Positions 1 to 5,886 of a DNA stretch of 8,102 bases are shown here, piece after piece. This DNA is from Chloroflexota bacterium (GTDB taxonomy: Bacteria; Chloroflexota; UBA6077; JADZDV01). The notes beneath the pieces were generated by a model. It was not told the DNA's origin. It saw only the letters and a program-made list of their open reading frames with translations, and searched no databases. The translations under genes and the position numbers were made by a program. Position 1 is the first letter of the stretch. Every line of letters starts with the position of its first letter. The stretch spans positions 1 to 8,102 of the forward strand of contig JADZDV010000178.1 of NCBI GenBank assembly GCA_020850915.1, read 5' to 3'.

Positions 1-69
1 CGTCGCGGCGCCCCGTACGCCAGACAGCGCCGAGCGTGCGCCCGTCGCCTCACGGTAGACCGCGGGGAG

Positions 70-85
70 GGCGGTGTCAACCGCC
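70..85 (-). repeat. Perfect inverted repeat downstream of the DUF4926 gene
   Basis: The sequence GGCGGTGTCAACCGCC forms a perfect 6-bp stem with a 4-base loop, about 40 bases past the stop codon of the minus-strand DUF4926 gene. It could be a transcription end signal for that unit, but no T-run follows on the minus strand, so it is not a canonical intrinsic terminator. The minus strand of the loop also spells TTGACA, but no convincing -10 box lies downstream of it. The rest of 1-125 shows no recognisable gene. Confidence 0.3.
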
Positions 86-125
86 GGCTGGTGACTTCGC
101 GCCCGTCGATCCCGCCGCTAGAGCA

Positions 126-380
126 TCAGCCGAGCGCCAGCTTCCGGGCATGCAGAACATGGCGACCAGCGACCGGCGCGACCTGGTCGCTTCGCAGCGT
201 CTCGACGGCAAGTGTTTGGCCATCTGCCGTGGTGAACTCGATTTCGTACGCCTCGCCGTTGCCGTGGACGAGCACGACAGTTCCCACATCCCCGGCGATG
301 AGGCCGGTACCGGGCAGGGCTTCGCGCAGGGCGGCGGGATCCAGCTCTTTCAGTTCAACAGGAGCCATGTCGTCTTCCAT
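126..380 (-). CDS. DUF4926 domain-containing small protein
   Basis: An 84-residue protein that I recognise as DUF4926, a small all-beta family of unknown function common in cyanobacteria, Chloroflexota and other environmental bacteria. The family signature is visible as L-x-x-GDVGTVV at about residues 29-35, then an aromatic/acidic strand (EAYEIEF, about 44-50), a DG-x-T turn and a strand ending in a Q-V-x-P-V motif. There is no signal peptide or membrane segment, so it should be cytosolic. The ATG at 380 shares its A with the TGA that ends the DUF6883 reading frame (TGATG), which points to translational coupling. A second Met four codons later is an alternative start. Paired families like this are often suspected of forming toxin/immunity-like modules, but nothing in the sequence proves a function. 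Confidence 0.82.
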   Translation of the reverse strand: MEDDMAPVELKELDPAALREALPGTGLIAGDVGTVVLVHGNGEAYEIEFTTADGQTLAVETLRSDQVAPVAGRHVLHARKLALG

Positions 381-713
381 CAGGCCGGGTAGGCCGTAAC
401 GAACACCGGTGGCGGCTGATTCTCACGCAGGATCCACACTGTCATGATACGAGCTTGCCGCCCGAGCGGTCCCACTAGCACGCCAACCCCTGCGTACTTT
501 CGTCCATAAACAGAAATCGTCTCTAACATACATATCGCTCGTAGCTGCCAGGCCACGTAGCGCCTCCCGTAGAAGCTCGGGCTCTTCTGGCTGGAATCCT
601 AGCCGGCGAAAGAACGCGGCTTTATGGCGCCCCTGTGGATGCGTCTCGCTGAGCAAATACCCGGTGATCTTCTCTCCAGGCACCACCGCCTGACTCGCAT
701 ACGGCAGCCACAT
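380..713 (-). pseudogene. DUF6883 domain protein, frameshifted
   Basis: The N-terminal frame (713 down to about 510) reads like the start of DUF6883: an LPxA-like opening, a VVPGEKI-x-x-YLL segment, HPxGRHKAAFFRRLGF, then an L-x-EALRGLA helix. After codon TGT at 512-510 this frame loses family resemblance and stops at 423. Moving one base, so that reading resumes at 508, restores the family C-terminus: YGRKYAGVGVLVGP, then RIMTVWI, then FVTAYPA and TGA at 382-380. One extra T in the TTT run at 510-508 explains the shift exactly. The intact product would be about 110 residues, the normal family length. The start at 713 is the first ATG after an in-frame TGA; no good ribosome binding site is visible. 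Function is unknown. Alternatives are a sequencing or assembly error, or programmed frameshifting; a pseudogene is the simplest reading. Confidence 0.75.
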
Positions 714-787
714 GGTGCATCAGTCTACAGCAATAGGGCGGCTGACCTTGATCAGAGCCACTCCCAGCAAACGTGTAAGGCGGAGAT

Positions 788-970
788 GTGCCTGATCGGG
801 TTGGGTATGTGAAGACCCAGCCGAGCCTGGCCCGTGCCGACCGGATCGGGATGGTGGGCTACTGCTTCGGCGGCGGTATCACCCGGCGCTCGACGGAGGC
901 CATTCCGGAGCAGGGGCCGGCAGCCTACCGCGACACGCTGACCTGGTTCCAGGAGTATCTCGGGGCTTGA
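788..970 (+). pseudogene. Dienelactone hydrolase family remnant with internal deletion
   Basis: The open frame reads YVKTQPSLARADRIGMVGYC followed by FGGG. This is the strand and nucleophile elbow (G-x-C-x-GG, with catalytic Cys) of dienelactone hydrolases, alpha/beta-hydrolase enzymes of carboxymethylenebutenolidase type. About four codons later the text jumps to what looks like the final helix of the same family (AAYRDTLTWFQEYL) and a stop at 968-970. The central part with the catalytic Asp and His, roughly 80-100 residues, is missing, as are the roughly 100 residues expected before the nucleophile. An in-frame TAA at 776-778 closes the frame upstream. The GTG at 788 is only the first possible start and probably not a real one. 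The fragment cannot form an active hydrolase. It converges with the ureohydrolase gene, 12 bases away. Confidence 0.7.
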
Positions 971-993
971 GCCGCGAACCTCTCAGCCGCGGC
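971..993. other. Hairpin between convergent genes
   Basis: GCCGCG at 971-976 is the exact complement of CGCGGC at 988-993, with an 11-base loop. It lies between the end of the hydrolase remnant and the ureohydrolase, overlapping the ureohydrolase stop codon at 983-985. It might act as a bidirectional end signal, but there is no T-run on either side and such stems are easy to find in GC-rich DNA. Confidence 0.22.
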
Positions 994-1936
994 CCGGGCG
1001 CAGGGCGGTGAGTGCCAGGAAGTCCCAGCAGAGGTTCGCCGCCAGCAGCGCGGTGACCTGACCGGGGCCGTCGTACTGGGGGTAGACCTCCACCATGTCG
1101 AAGCCGACGTAGTTCAGGCCGCCCAGTCCCCAGAGAATGTCCTGCATCTGGATCGTCGTGTAGCCGCCGACTTCGGGCGTGCCGGTGCCGGGGGCGAAGG
1201 CCGGATCCAGGACGTCGATGTCGAGCGAGAGATAGACCGGCGCGTCGCCAACGCGCTGACGGATGCGCGCGACCGTCTCCGGGATGCCGATCGCGAGCGA
1301 CTCGCGCAGCGTGAGAGTGTCGAACCCCAGTGTTCGCGACTGCGCCCAGTCGTTCTCGTCGTAGATCGACCCATGCAACCCAACCTGGATCGAGTGCGCG
1401 GTGTCGATCAAGCCCTCCTCCACCGCCCGGCGGAACATCGTCCCGTGGGTGTAGCGTTCGCCCCAGTACTCGTCCCAGGTATCCGAGTGCGAATCGAAGT
1501 GGACGACGGCGATCTTCTGCTTGCGGTACGCCATCTGGGCCCGCAGCTCCGGCAGGACGACGGTGTGATCCCCACCCAGAACGACCGGCACGCCGCCGTT
1601 CGACTGCTCCAGCATCTCGGTGAGCCTGTCGGTGATGCGGTTCAGGCTGGACTCCGCGTAGCCCGGGACGACCACCAGGTCGCCGGCATCCGCCGCCGAG
1701 ATGCGCTTGAAGATGTCGAAGCCGTGCCGCGGGTGGTAGGCCCGCACCATGACAGAGATCGACCGGATCGCCTCCGGCCCGAAGCGCGCTCCCACCCGGT
1801 ACGAGGAGCCGGTGTCGAACGGAATACCCACGATAAAGGCGTCGCACTGGCTGACGTCCGTGACGAGGGGCAACCGCATGAAGGTGCGGATGCCGACGAA
1901 GCGGGGCGACTCCAGGCCGCTGGTGGGATGGAACAT
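983..1936 (-). CDS. Agmatinase/arginase-family ureohydrolase
   Basis: A 317-residue binuclear Mn(II) ureohydrolase. Family members split a guanidino group to release urea, for example agmatine to putrescine by SpeB. All expected metal ligands are visible: GGDH (His124), HFDSHSD (Asp148, His150, Asp152) and SLDIDVLDP (Asp239, Asp241), followed by the PAFAPGTGTPE loop and D-M-VE-x-YP near 280-286. HGTMFRRAVEEGLID after the second motif resembles agmatinases more than arginases. I chose ATG 1936 because it gives the usual family length and because a promoter at 2038-2010 lies upstream. The frame stays open to 2038, but that start would fall inside the promoter. Ser149 replaces the Ala usual in DAHxD. 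The substrate cannot be fixed from sequence: agmatine, guanidinobutyrate and other guanidino compounds are all possible. The gene is divergent from the cupin regulator. Confidence 0.92.
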   Translation of the reverse strand: MFHPTSGLESPRFVGIRTFMRLPLVTDVSQCDAFIVGIPFDTGSSYRVGARFGPEAIRSISVMVRAYHPRHGFDIFKRISAADAGDLVVVPGYAESSLNRITDRLTEMLEQSNGGVPVVLGGDHTVVLPELRAQMAYRKQKIAVVHFDSHSDTWDEYWGERYTHGTMFRRAVEEGLIDTAHSIQVGLHGSIYDENDWAQSRTLGFDTLTLRESLAIGIPETVARIRQRVGDAPVYLSLDIDVLDPAFAPGTGTPEVGGYTTIQMQDILWGLGGLNYVGFDMVEVYPQYDGPGQVTALLAANLCWDFLALTALRPGRG

Positions 1937-1969
1937 CTTGGGCGGACCCCCGTGGTAGTATGAACGCCT

Positions 1970-1985
1970 CGGGCAGCCTTGCCCG
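1970..1985. promoter_or_regulatory. Perfect inverted repeat in the ureohydrolase leader, possible operator
   Basis: CGGGCAGCCTTGCCCG has two perfect 6-base arms around 4 bases. It lies between the predicted transcription start (about 2003) and the ureohydrolase start codon (1936). It could be an operator for the divergently encoded regulator or an RNA hairpin in the leader. Its position downstream of the -10 box would suit repression. Confidence 0.4.
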
Positions 1986-2009
1986 GTGAAATCCAGTAAA
2001 CTTGAGAGC

Positions 2010-2038
2010 ATTCTTGCAGCCCTTCGCCACTCTGTCAA
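2010..2038 (-). promoter_or_regulatory. Sigma-70 promoter for the ureohydrolase
   Basis: On the minus strand a consensus TTGACA (2038-2033) is followed after exactly 17 bases by AAGAAT (2015-2010), which matches four of six positions of TATAAT. Transcription would start near 2003 and give a leader of about 67 bases before ATG 1936. The -35 box overlaps the ATG at 2038 that is one candidate start of the divergent regulator, so binding there could affect both genes. Confidence 0.55.
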
Positions 2039-2127
2039 TGGGTGGCAGCCCCGGCGATGGGTGTCCCGGCTTCATCTCGGCGGGCCAACGCGCGCGACAC
2101 GCGCGCCCGCCAGACTCGGCGGTCAGG

Positions 2128-2940
2128 GTGTACCGAATCGGCGACGCGGCCCGAAGCGCTGGCATCAGCCCGGCAACGCTCCGTCTCTGGGAGCGGCAGG
2201 GGCTGATCGAGCCGCGCCGCACGCCCGGTGGCAACCGCTGGTACAGCGAGGACGATCTGACCCTGCTCCGCCGCATCCGGCACCTGCACCGGGTGGAGCA
2301 CCTGAGCCCACGGGCCAGTGTCAGGCTGCTCCGACAGGAGGTGGAGCGGGAGGGCGGGGCGCCCTCGACCAACGGCCACGCTGAGAAGGAGAGCCTCTCC
2401 GCGCCCGGGGTTGGAGACCGGCTGCGGGCGCGGCGCCGCCGCGCCGGCCTGCCGCTTCGGGCGGTGGCAGAAGCCACAGGAATGTCGGTCTCGTTCCTCT
2501 CGGCCGTCGAGCGCGGGGTCACCGGCATCTCCATCGCCAAGCTCCACGCCCTTGTCAAGCTCTACCGCCTCACCGTCCAGGAGCTGCTCGCGGACGGCGC
2601 AACCACCGGCCGACTGGTCCGCGCCACAGAGCGGCCTCGCTTTCCCTCGTCTAACCCCGGCCTCGAGATCCAGCAACTCGCCCGCGGTCCAACGGGAATG
2701 GAGCCGCACTTCTACGTCGTCGAACCGGGCGCGGGCAGCGATGGGGCGTACGACCACGCGGGCGAGGAGCTGATCTTCATCCTGCGGGGCTGCCTGGAGG
2801 TCTGGCTGGACGAGCGCGAGCACTACCGCATGGAGACTGGTGACTGTCTGTACTTCCCAAGCTCGCTGCCGCACCGCTGGACGAACCCCGGTCCGGGCCA
2901 GACCGAGCTGCTATGGATCAACACGCCGCCCACCTTCTAG
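2128..2940 (+). CDS. MerR-Xre-cupin three-domain transcriptional regulator
   Basis: Starting from GTG 2128 the protein has 270 residues and three domains. Residues 1-72 are a MerR-type winged helix: YRIGDAARSAGISPATLRLW, then a GLIEPRRTPGGNRWYS wing and LLRRI-x-x-L. Residues 96-155 are an Xre/HTH_3 domain: LRARRRRAGLPLRAVAEATG, then SFLSAVERG and an L-x-x-L-V-x-LYRLTVQELL end. Residues 188-268 are a cupin with DHAGEELIFILRG and a GDCLYFPSSLPHRW motif. The usual first cupin His is Tyr208, so metal binding is doubtful and an organic ligand is possible. HTH_3-cupin regulators such as PuuR control polyamine genes, which fits the divergent ureohydrolase (inference). The start is uncertain: TTG 2002 and ATG 2038 are in frame, but the extra residues match no domain and neither has a good ribosome binding site. 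GTG 2128 places the MerR domain at residue 1, as is normal. Confidence 0.88.
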   Translation: MYRIGDAARSAGISPATLRLWERQGLIEPRRTPGGNRWYSEDDLTLLRRIRHLHRVEHLSPRASVRLLRQEVEREGGAPSTNGHAEKESLSAPGVGDRLRARRRRAGLPLRAVAEATGMSVSFLSAVERGVTGISIAKLHALVKLYRLTVQELLADGATTGRLVRATERPRFPSSNPGLEIQQLARGPTGMEPHFYVVEPGAGSDGAYDHAGEELIFILRGCLEVWLDEREHYRMETGDCLYFPSSLPHRWTNPGPGQTELLWINTPPTF

Positions 2941-3004
2941 CGAGAGCGAGCGTCTTGTGCACTGTTTCTAGGAAGACTCTTGCTAAATTCACGGAGGTTT
3001 TGTA

Positions 3005-3033
3005 TTGTTGGCCGAGCAACCCCGTTGTATGAT
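3005..3033 (+). promoter_or_regulatory. Candidate promoter for the dehydrogenase-importer genes
   Basis: TTGTTG (3005-3010), 17 bases, then TATGAT (3028-3033, five of six consensus positions). An overlapping alternative is TTGCTA (2980-2985), 17 bases, TATTGT (3003-3008). The region 2960-3033 is clearly more AT-rich than its surroundings. The spacer holds GTTG (3007-3010) facing CAAC (3017-3020). The 100-base leader contains a perfect palindrome GCGACGTCGC (3043-3052) and a GGCGG-TAG-CCGCC stem (3068-3080), either of which could be a regulator site. Confidence 0.42.
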
Positions 3034-3134
3034 GGTCGCCAGGCGACGTCGCTCGCTGAGACGTTCAGGCGGTAGCCGCCGCGCCTGCCGGGGCTCGCAT
3101 CGGAAGCTGATTCTAGGGACGGAGCGCTGATGAG

Positions 3135-4241
3135 ATGAGACCGAAAGTCTTCGTCGTCCAATCGATCCCACAGGGGCCGCTCGAGGTGATGCAGGAGGTG
3201 GCCGATGTGGAGGTCTTCCAGAACCTCAGGCGGCAGATCAATCTCGAGGAGACCATCGACGGGGCCAGGCGCTCCGACTATCTCGTCGCGCTGCACGGCA
3301 ACTACATGCCGGCCGAAGTGATCAACGCGAACCCGAACCTCAAGGGCATCGCCATCCTGGGCGGCACCACCGTCAAGGTGGACATGGACGCCGCGCTGGC
3401 CCACAAGGTGCCGATCGTCACCAGCTTGCAGCACGACATGGCCCAGTGGCCGGGCGGCGGCGTGAGCGTCGCCACGGCTGACCTGACGATCGCCATGCTG
3501 CTGAGCCTGGCGTATCGTCTGCTCGACGCCGACCGCTACAGCCGCGAGGACTCCACCTTCCAGGAGCAGACGATGGCCCTGATGGGCCTCGGCGCGCCCC
3601 TTCAGACGGTCGGCTTGATGGGGCTCGGGCGGGTTGGCGTGCACATGGCACGCCGCCTCAAGAACTTCGATATGAACGTCCTCTACCTCAAGCGGACTCG
3701 GCTGTCGGCTGACGAGGAGGCGGAGCTGGGGCTGGAGTGGACCGATCTGGACGATATGCTCCGTCGCAGCGACTACTTGTGTGTGGAGGTGGACTACAAC
3801 GAGTCCACCCACGAGATGATCGGCGCGCGCGAGTTCTCCCTGATGAAGCCGACCGCGTACTTCATCAACACAGCCCGCGGCCGGATCGTGGACGAGAAGG
3901 CGCTGATCAGCGCGCTGCGGGAGGGGCGCATTGCCGGCGCGGCGTTGGACGTCTTCTACAACGAGCCGCCTCAGGTGTGGCACCCTGAGATCCCGGCGGC
4001 GCTCCGTGAGATGAAGAACGTCATCCTGGCGCCCCACAATGGCGGTGCAACCTATCTCTCGCGCACACGCCAGCTCATGCCGCTCGCGCTCGGCATCAAA
4101 GCGCTGATCCAGGGCGAGCGACCAGATGGACTCCTCAATCCTGAGATCTACGGAGAGGAGAAGCTCTATCCCCAGTTGTACGGTCGCGGCCCCATCGTGC
4201 CCGCCGTCGAAGGCGGACCGGCGAACTTCCCCATCATCTGA
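3135..4241 (+). CDS. D-isomer-specific 2-hydroxyacid dehydrogenase
   Basis: A 368-residue cytosolic oxidoreductase that should interconvert a D-2-hydroxyacid and a 2-oxoacid with a nicotinamide cofactor. The substrate-binding half is residues 1-115 and about 310-335. The Rossmann half carries GLGRVG at 163-168 and the catalytic triad of the family: Arg248 in INTARGR, Glu277 in YNEPP and His301 in APHNGGAT. The acidic residue that normally ends the second Rossmann strand is absent; LYLKRTRL at 183-190 is basic instead, which suggests NADP(H) preference (inference). The tail after about residue 335 (YGEEKLYPQLYGRGPIVP) extends past the usual end. ATG 3135 has GGAG at 3121-3124, ten bases upstream; the ATG at 3130 stops after two codons. 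Phosphoglycerate dehydrogenase is unlikely because there is no ACT domain. The gene lies 97 bases before the importer genes, same strand. Confidence 0.9.
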   Translation: MRPKVFVVQSIPQGPLEVMQEVADVEVFQNLRRQINLEETIDGARRSDYLVALHGNYMPAEVINANPNLKGIAILGGTTVKVDMDAALAHKVPIVTSLQHDMAQWPGGGVSVATADLTIAMLLSLAYRLLDADRYSREDSTFQEQTMALMGLGAPLQTVGLMGLGRVGVHMARRLKNFDMNVLYLKRTRLSADEEAELGLEWTDLDDMLRRSDYLCVEVDYNESTHEMIGAREFSLMKPTAYFINTARGRIVDEKALISALREGRIAGAALDVFYNEPPQVWHPEIPAALREMKNVILAPHNGGATYLSRTRQLMPLALGIKALIQGERPDGLLNPEIYGEEKLYPQLYGRGPIVPAVEGGPANFPII

Positions 4242-4264
4242 TCTCGCTGGCGGCAGGCGGCGCC

Positions 4265-4300
4265 GGCTGGTCACGGCGGCGCTGCCAGTCATCACCAGCC
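4265..4300 (+). other. Intergenic hairpin between the dehydrogenase and binding-protein genes
   Basis: GGCTGGT at 4265-4271 is the exact complement of ACCAGCC at 4294-4300. Inside, GGC at 4275-4277 faces GCC at 4284-4286 around a short GC-rich loop, giving an interrupted stem. No T-run follows, so an intrinsic terminator is unlikely. A partial terminator or an mRNA-stabilising stem at the 5' end of the importer message is more plausible. Confidence 0.35.
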
Positions 4301-4325
4301 TGAATTGAAGCCCCGGAACGGGACG

Positions 4326-4338
4326 AAGGAGAGCCTCC
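4326..4338 (+). promoter_or_regulatory. Ribosome binding site of the binding-protein gene, self-complementary
   Basis: AAGGAG at 4326-4331 is a strong Shine-Dalgarno sequence seven bases before ATG 4339. GGAG (4328-4331) faces CTCC (4335-4338) across AGC, so the site could fold on itself. Almost the same block, GGAGAGCCTC, precedes the next gene's ATG at 5887. Confidence 0.5.
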
Positions 4339-5832
4339 ATGAAGATCACTCGGCGCTCCCTCCTCAGCAAGACAGGAACCGCGGCCATCGCTCTGCTCGC
4401 CGCCGCGTGCGCCCCGGCGGCGCCCGAGGCCCCTGCGCCCAAGGCCGCGGCGCCAGCCCCCGCCTCAGCGCCAACCTCGGCGCCGGCTGCCGCGCCCGCC
4501 GCGCCAACTGCCGCGCCCGCCGCGCCGGCCGCGCCAACCGCGCCGGCGCAGTCAGCGCCGGCCGCGCCGAAGCCCGCCCAGCCTGCCGCCGCGAGCCCGG
4601 GCCAGGCCCAATGGGAGGCCGAGCTTCCCAAGGGCAACGTCACGGTCAACTTCTGGCACGGCACGGACGTCACGACGAACAAGCTCTACTCCGAGACGTT
4701 CATCCCGGGCTACAAGAAGCTCCGGCCGAACTACACCATCTCGGATGAGGTCGTCCCGAGCCTCGATCAGAAGATGGTGGTTGCGCTGGCCACCGACACC
4801 GCGCCGGACATGTACACCCTCAATGTCGGCACCATTCAGACCTTCATGGCCAAGGGCGTGCTCTCGCCCGTGCCGCCGGCTGCCTGGGGCGCCAGCAGCA
4901 CGGATGAGATGATGAGCAAGAACTTCATGCCGAACGTCATGAACATCCTCATCAAGGACGGCAACCTGTACGGCGTCCCCAACCAGATGAACGCCTACAG
5001 CATGATGATCAACATCAGGCTTTTCAAGGAGGCGGGACTCGATCCGGTGAAGGACGCCCCGAAGACCTGGGACGACGTGGCGAAGCTCAACAAGATCCTG
5101 ACGAAGCGCGATGCCGCCGGGCGGATCACCCAGAAGGGCTTCGAGTTCACCTGGGCGCGGCCGGACCAGATCAGCTCTTACTTCCAGCAGCTCGTTCGCC
5201 AGGCGGGCGGCGAAGTCCTGAAGGATGGCGTCACGCCCCTGTTCAACAGCCCGGAGGGCGTGAAGGCGATGCAGACGCTCAAGGACGTCTCGGTCGATCC
5301 GAAGGTGACCCAGGTTTCGGCAACCTCGCCGGTCCAGGACTTCGCCATGGAGCAGAACGCGATGCACATGTTCGGGCCGAACGGCGCCATGTTCGTCGAG
5401 GCGATCAACCCGAAGATGAAGGGCAACTACACCTACGGTCGCCTGCCCCAGATCAATCCGGACAAGCCATTCGCCATCCTGGTGGACTTCAACCTCGTGG
5501 TGCATGGCAAGGCGGCGGAGGACAAGAAGAAGGTCGCCCATGACTTCATCCACTACATGGCAACGCAGCCGGAGGTGTGGCTGAAGGCGACGACCCAGGT
5601 GATCCCCGTGCTCAGCCTCCGCACCAGTCCGACCGCGAAGGAGATCATGCCGTACCTGGATGTGGCGATCGCCGACCTGCTGATCGCGCAGGTGGCAACG
5701 CGCACGGAGTACGCGCCGCAGCTCGACAGCGTCCTGAAGGCCGCGGCCGAGCGCGTGGTCTACGAGGGGCAGGATGTGAAGAAGAGCCTGGACCAGGCCG
5801 CGGAGGAGTTCCCCAAGGCGATCGCGAAGTGA
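4339..5832 (+). CDS. ABC transporter solute-binding lipoprotein, family 1 (sugar type)
   Basis: A 497-residue extracellular substrate-capture protein of a CUT1-type importer. The N-terminus has a twin-arginine-like TRRSLL motif (4-9), a short hydrophobic stretch and a lipobox ending at Cys24 (LLAAAC), so it is likely exported, possibly folded via Tat, and anchored by lipid. Residues 25-90 are an Ala/Pro linker. The mature domain begins with VTVNFWHG (101-108), the first strand typical of SBP_bac_1 proteins. It continues with a DMYTLN segment, YGVPNQMNAYSMMIN (family hinge region: predicted fold YGVP...-x-x-N), LFKEAGLDP with a PKTWDDV motif, and MEQNAMHMFGPNG. These are landmarks of maltose/glycerol-3-phosphate/oligosaccharide binders. 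The length is usual once the linker is discounted. The ligand cannot be read from sequence. It is the first gene of the three-gene importer. Confidence 0.93.
   Translation: MKITRRSLLSKTGTAAIALLAAACAPAAPEAPAPKAAAPAPASAPTSAPAAAPAAPTAAPAAPAAPTAPAQSAPAAPKPAQPAAASPGQAQWEAELPKGNVTVNFWHGTDVTTNKLYSETFIPGYKKLRPNYTISDEVVPSLDQKMVVALATDTAPDMYTLNVGTIQTFMAKGVLSPVPPAAWGASSTDEMMSKNFMPNVMNILIKDGNLYGVPNQMNAYSMMINIRLFKEAGLDPVKDAPKTWDDVAKLNKILTKRDAAGRITQKGFEFTWARPDQISSYFQQLVRQAGGEVLKDGVTPLFNSPEGVKAMQTLKDVSVDPKVTQVSATSPVQDFAMEQNAMHMFGPNGAMFVEAINPKMKGNYTYGRLPQINPDKPFAILVDFNLVVHGKAAEDKKKVAHDFIHYMATQPEVWLKATTQVIPVLSLRTSPTAKEIMPYLDVAIADLLIAQVATRTEYAPQLDSVLKAAAERVVYEGQDVKKSLDQAAEEFPKAIAK
4411..4608 (+). repeat. Low-complexity Ala/Pro-coding linker repeat
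   Basis: This stretch codes for residues 25-90 of the binding protein, almost only Ala and Pro with a few Ser, Thr, Gln and Lys. At DNA level it is built from irregular copies of GCGCC, GCGCCGGCC and GCGCCAAC blocks, a layout prone to length change by replication slippage. It separates the lipid anchor from the ligand-binding domain. Confidence 0.8.
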
Positions 5833-5876
5833 CCGCCAGGTGGTGATCTGAGTGGCAACGGTGGTGGCGAAGCGCC

Positions 5877-5886
5877 GGAGAGCCTC
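5877..5886 (+). promoter_or_regulatory. Ribosome binding site of the first permease gene
   Basis: GGAG at 5877-5880 lies six bases before ATG 5887 and fixes this start. The ATG sits in a perfect palindrome CCTCATGAGG (5883-5892). The block GGAGAGCCTC is shared with the site before the binding-protein gene. Confidence 0.5.

Noticed and set aside
36..399. Plus-strand open frames across the DUF4926 gene
   Set aside because: They are antisense to a recognisable DUF4926 protein and show no family features.
1937..2038. N-terminal extension of the ureohydrolase to ATG 2038
   Set aside because: It would start at the -35 box of the best promoter and adds residues with no family match.
2002..2127. 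N-terminal extension of the regulator from TTG 2002 or ATG 2038
   Set aside because: The extra residues match no domain, lack a ribosome site and overlap the divergent promoter. GTG 2128 gives a normal MerR start, though the longer forms cannot be excluded.
879..2558. Long minus-strand open frame of 559 codons
   Set aside because: It overlaps the ureohydrolase and regulator genes in another frame, is Arg/Pro/Gly-rich with no recognisable domain, and is the usual artefact of GC-rich codon bias.
2952..2977. GTCTT facing AAGAC after the regulator, as a terminator
   Set aside because: The stem is only five bases with a 16-base loop and no T-run, too weak to support.
2937..4682. Minus-strand open frame of 581 codons opposite the dehydrogenase
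   Set aside because: It is the antisense image of the dehydrogenase and of the Ala/Pro linker (the poly-Gly/Ala section comes from that repeat); there is no domain or ribosome site.
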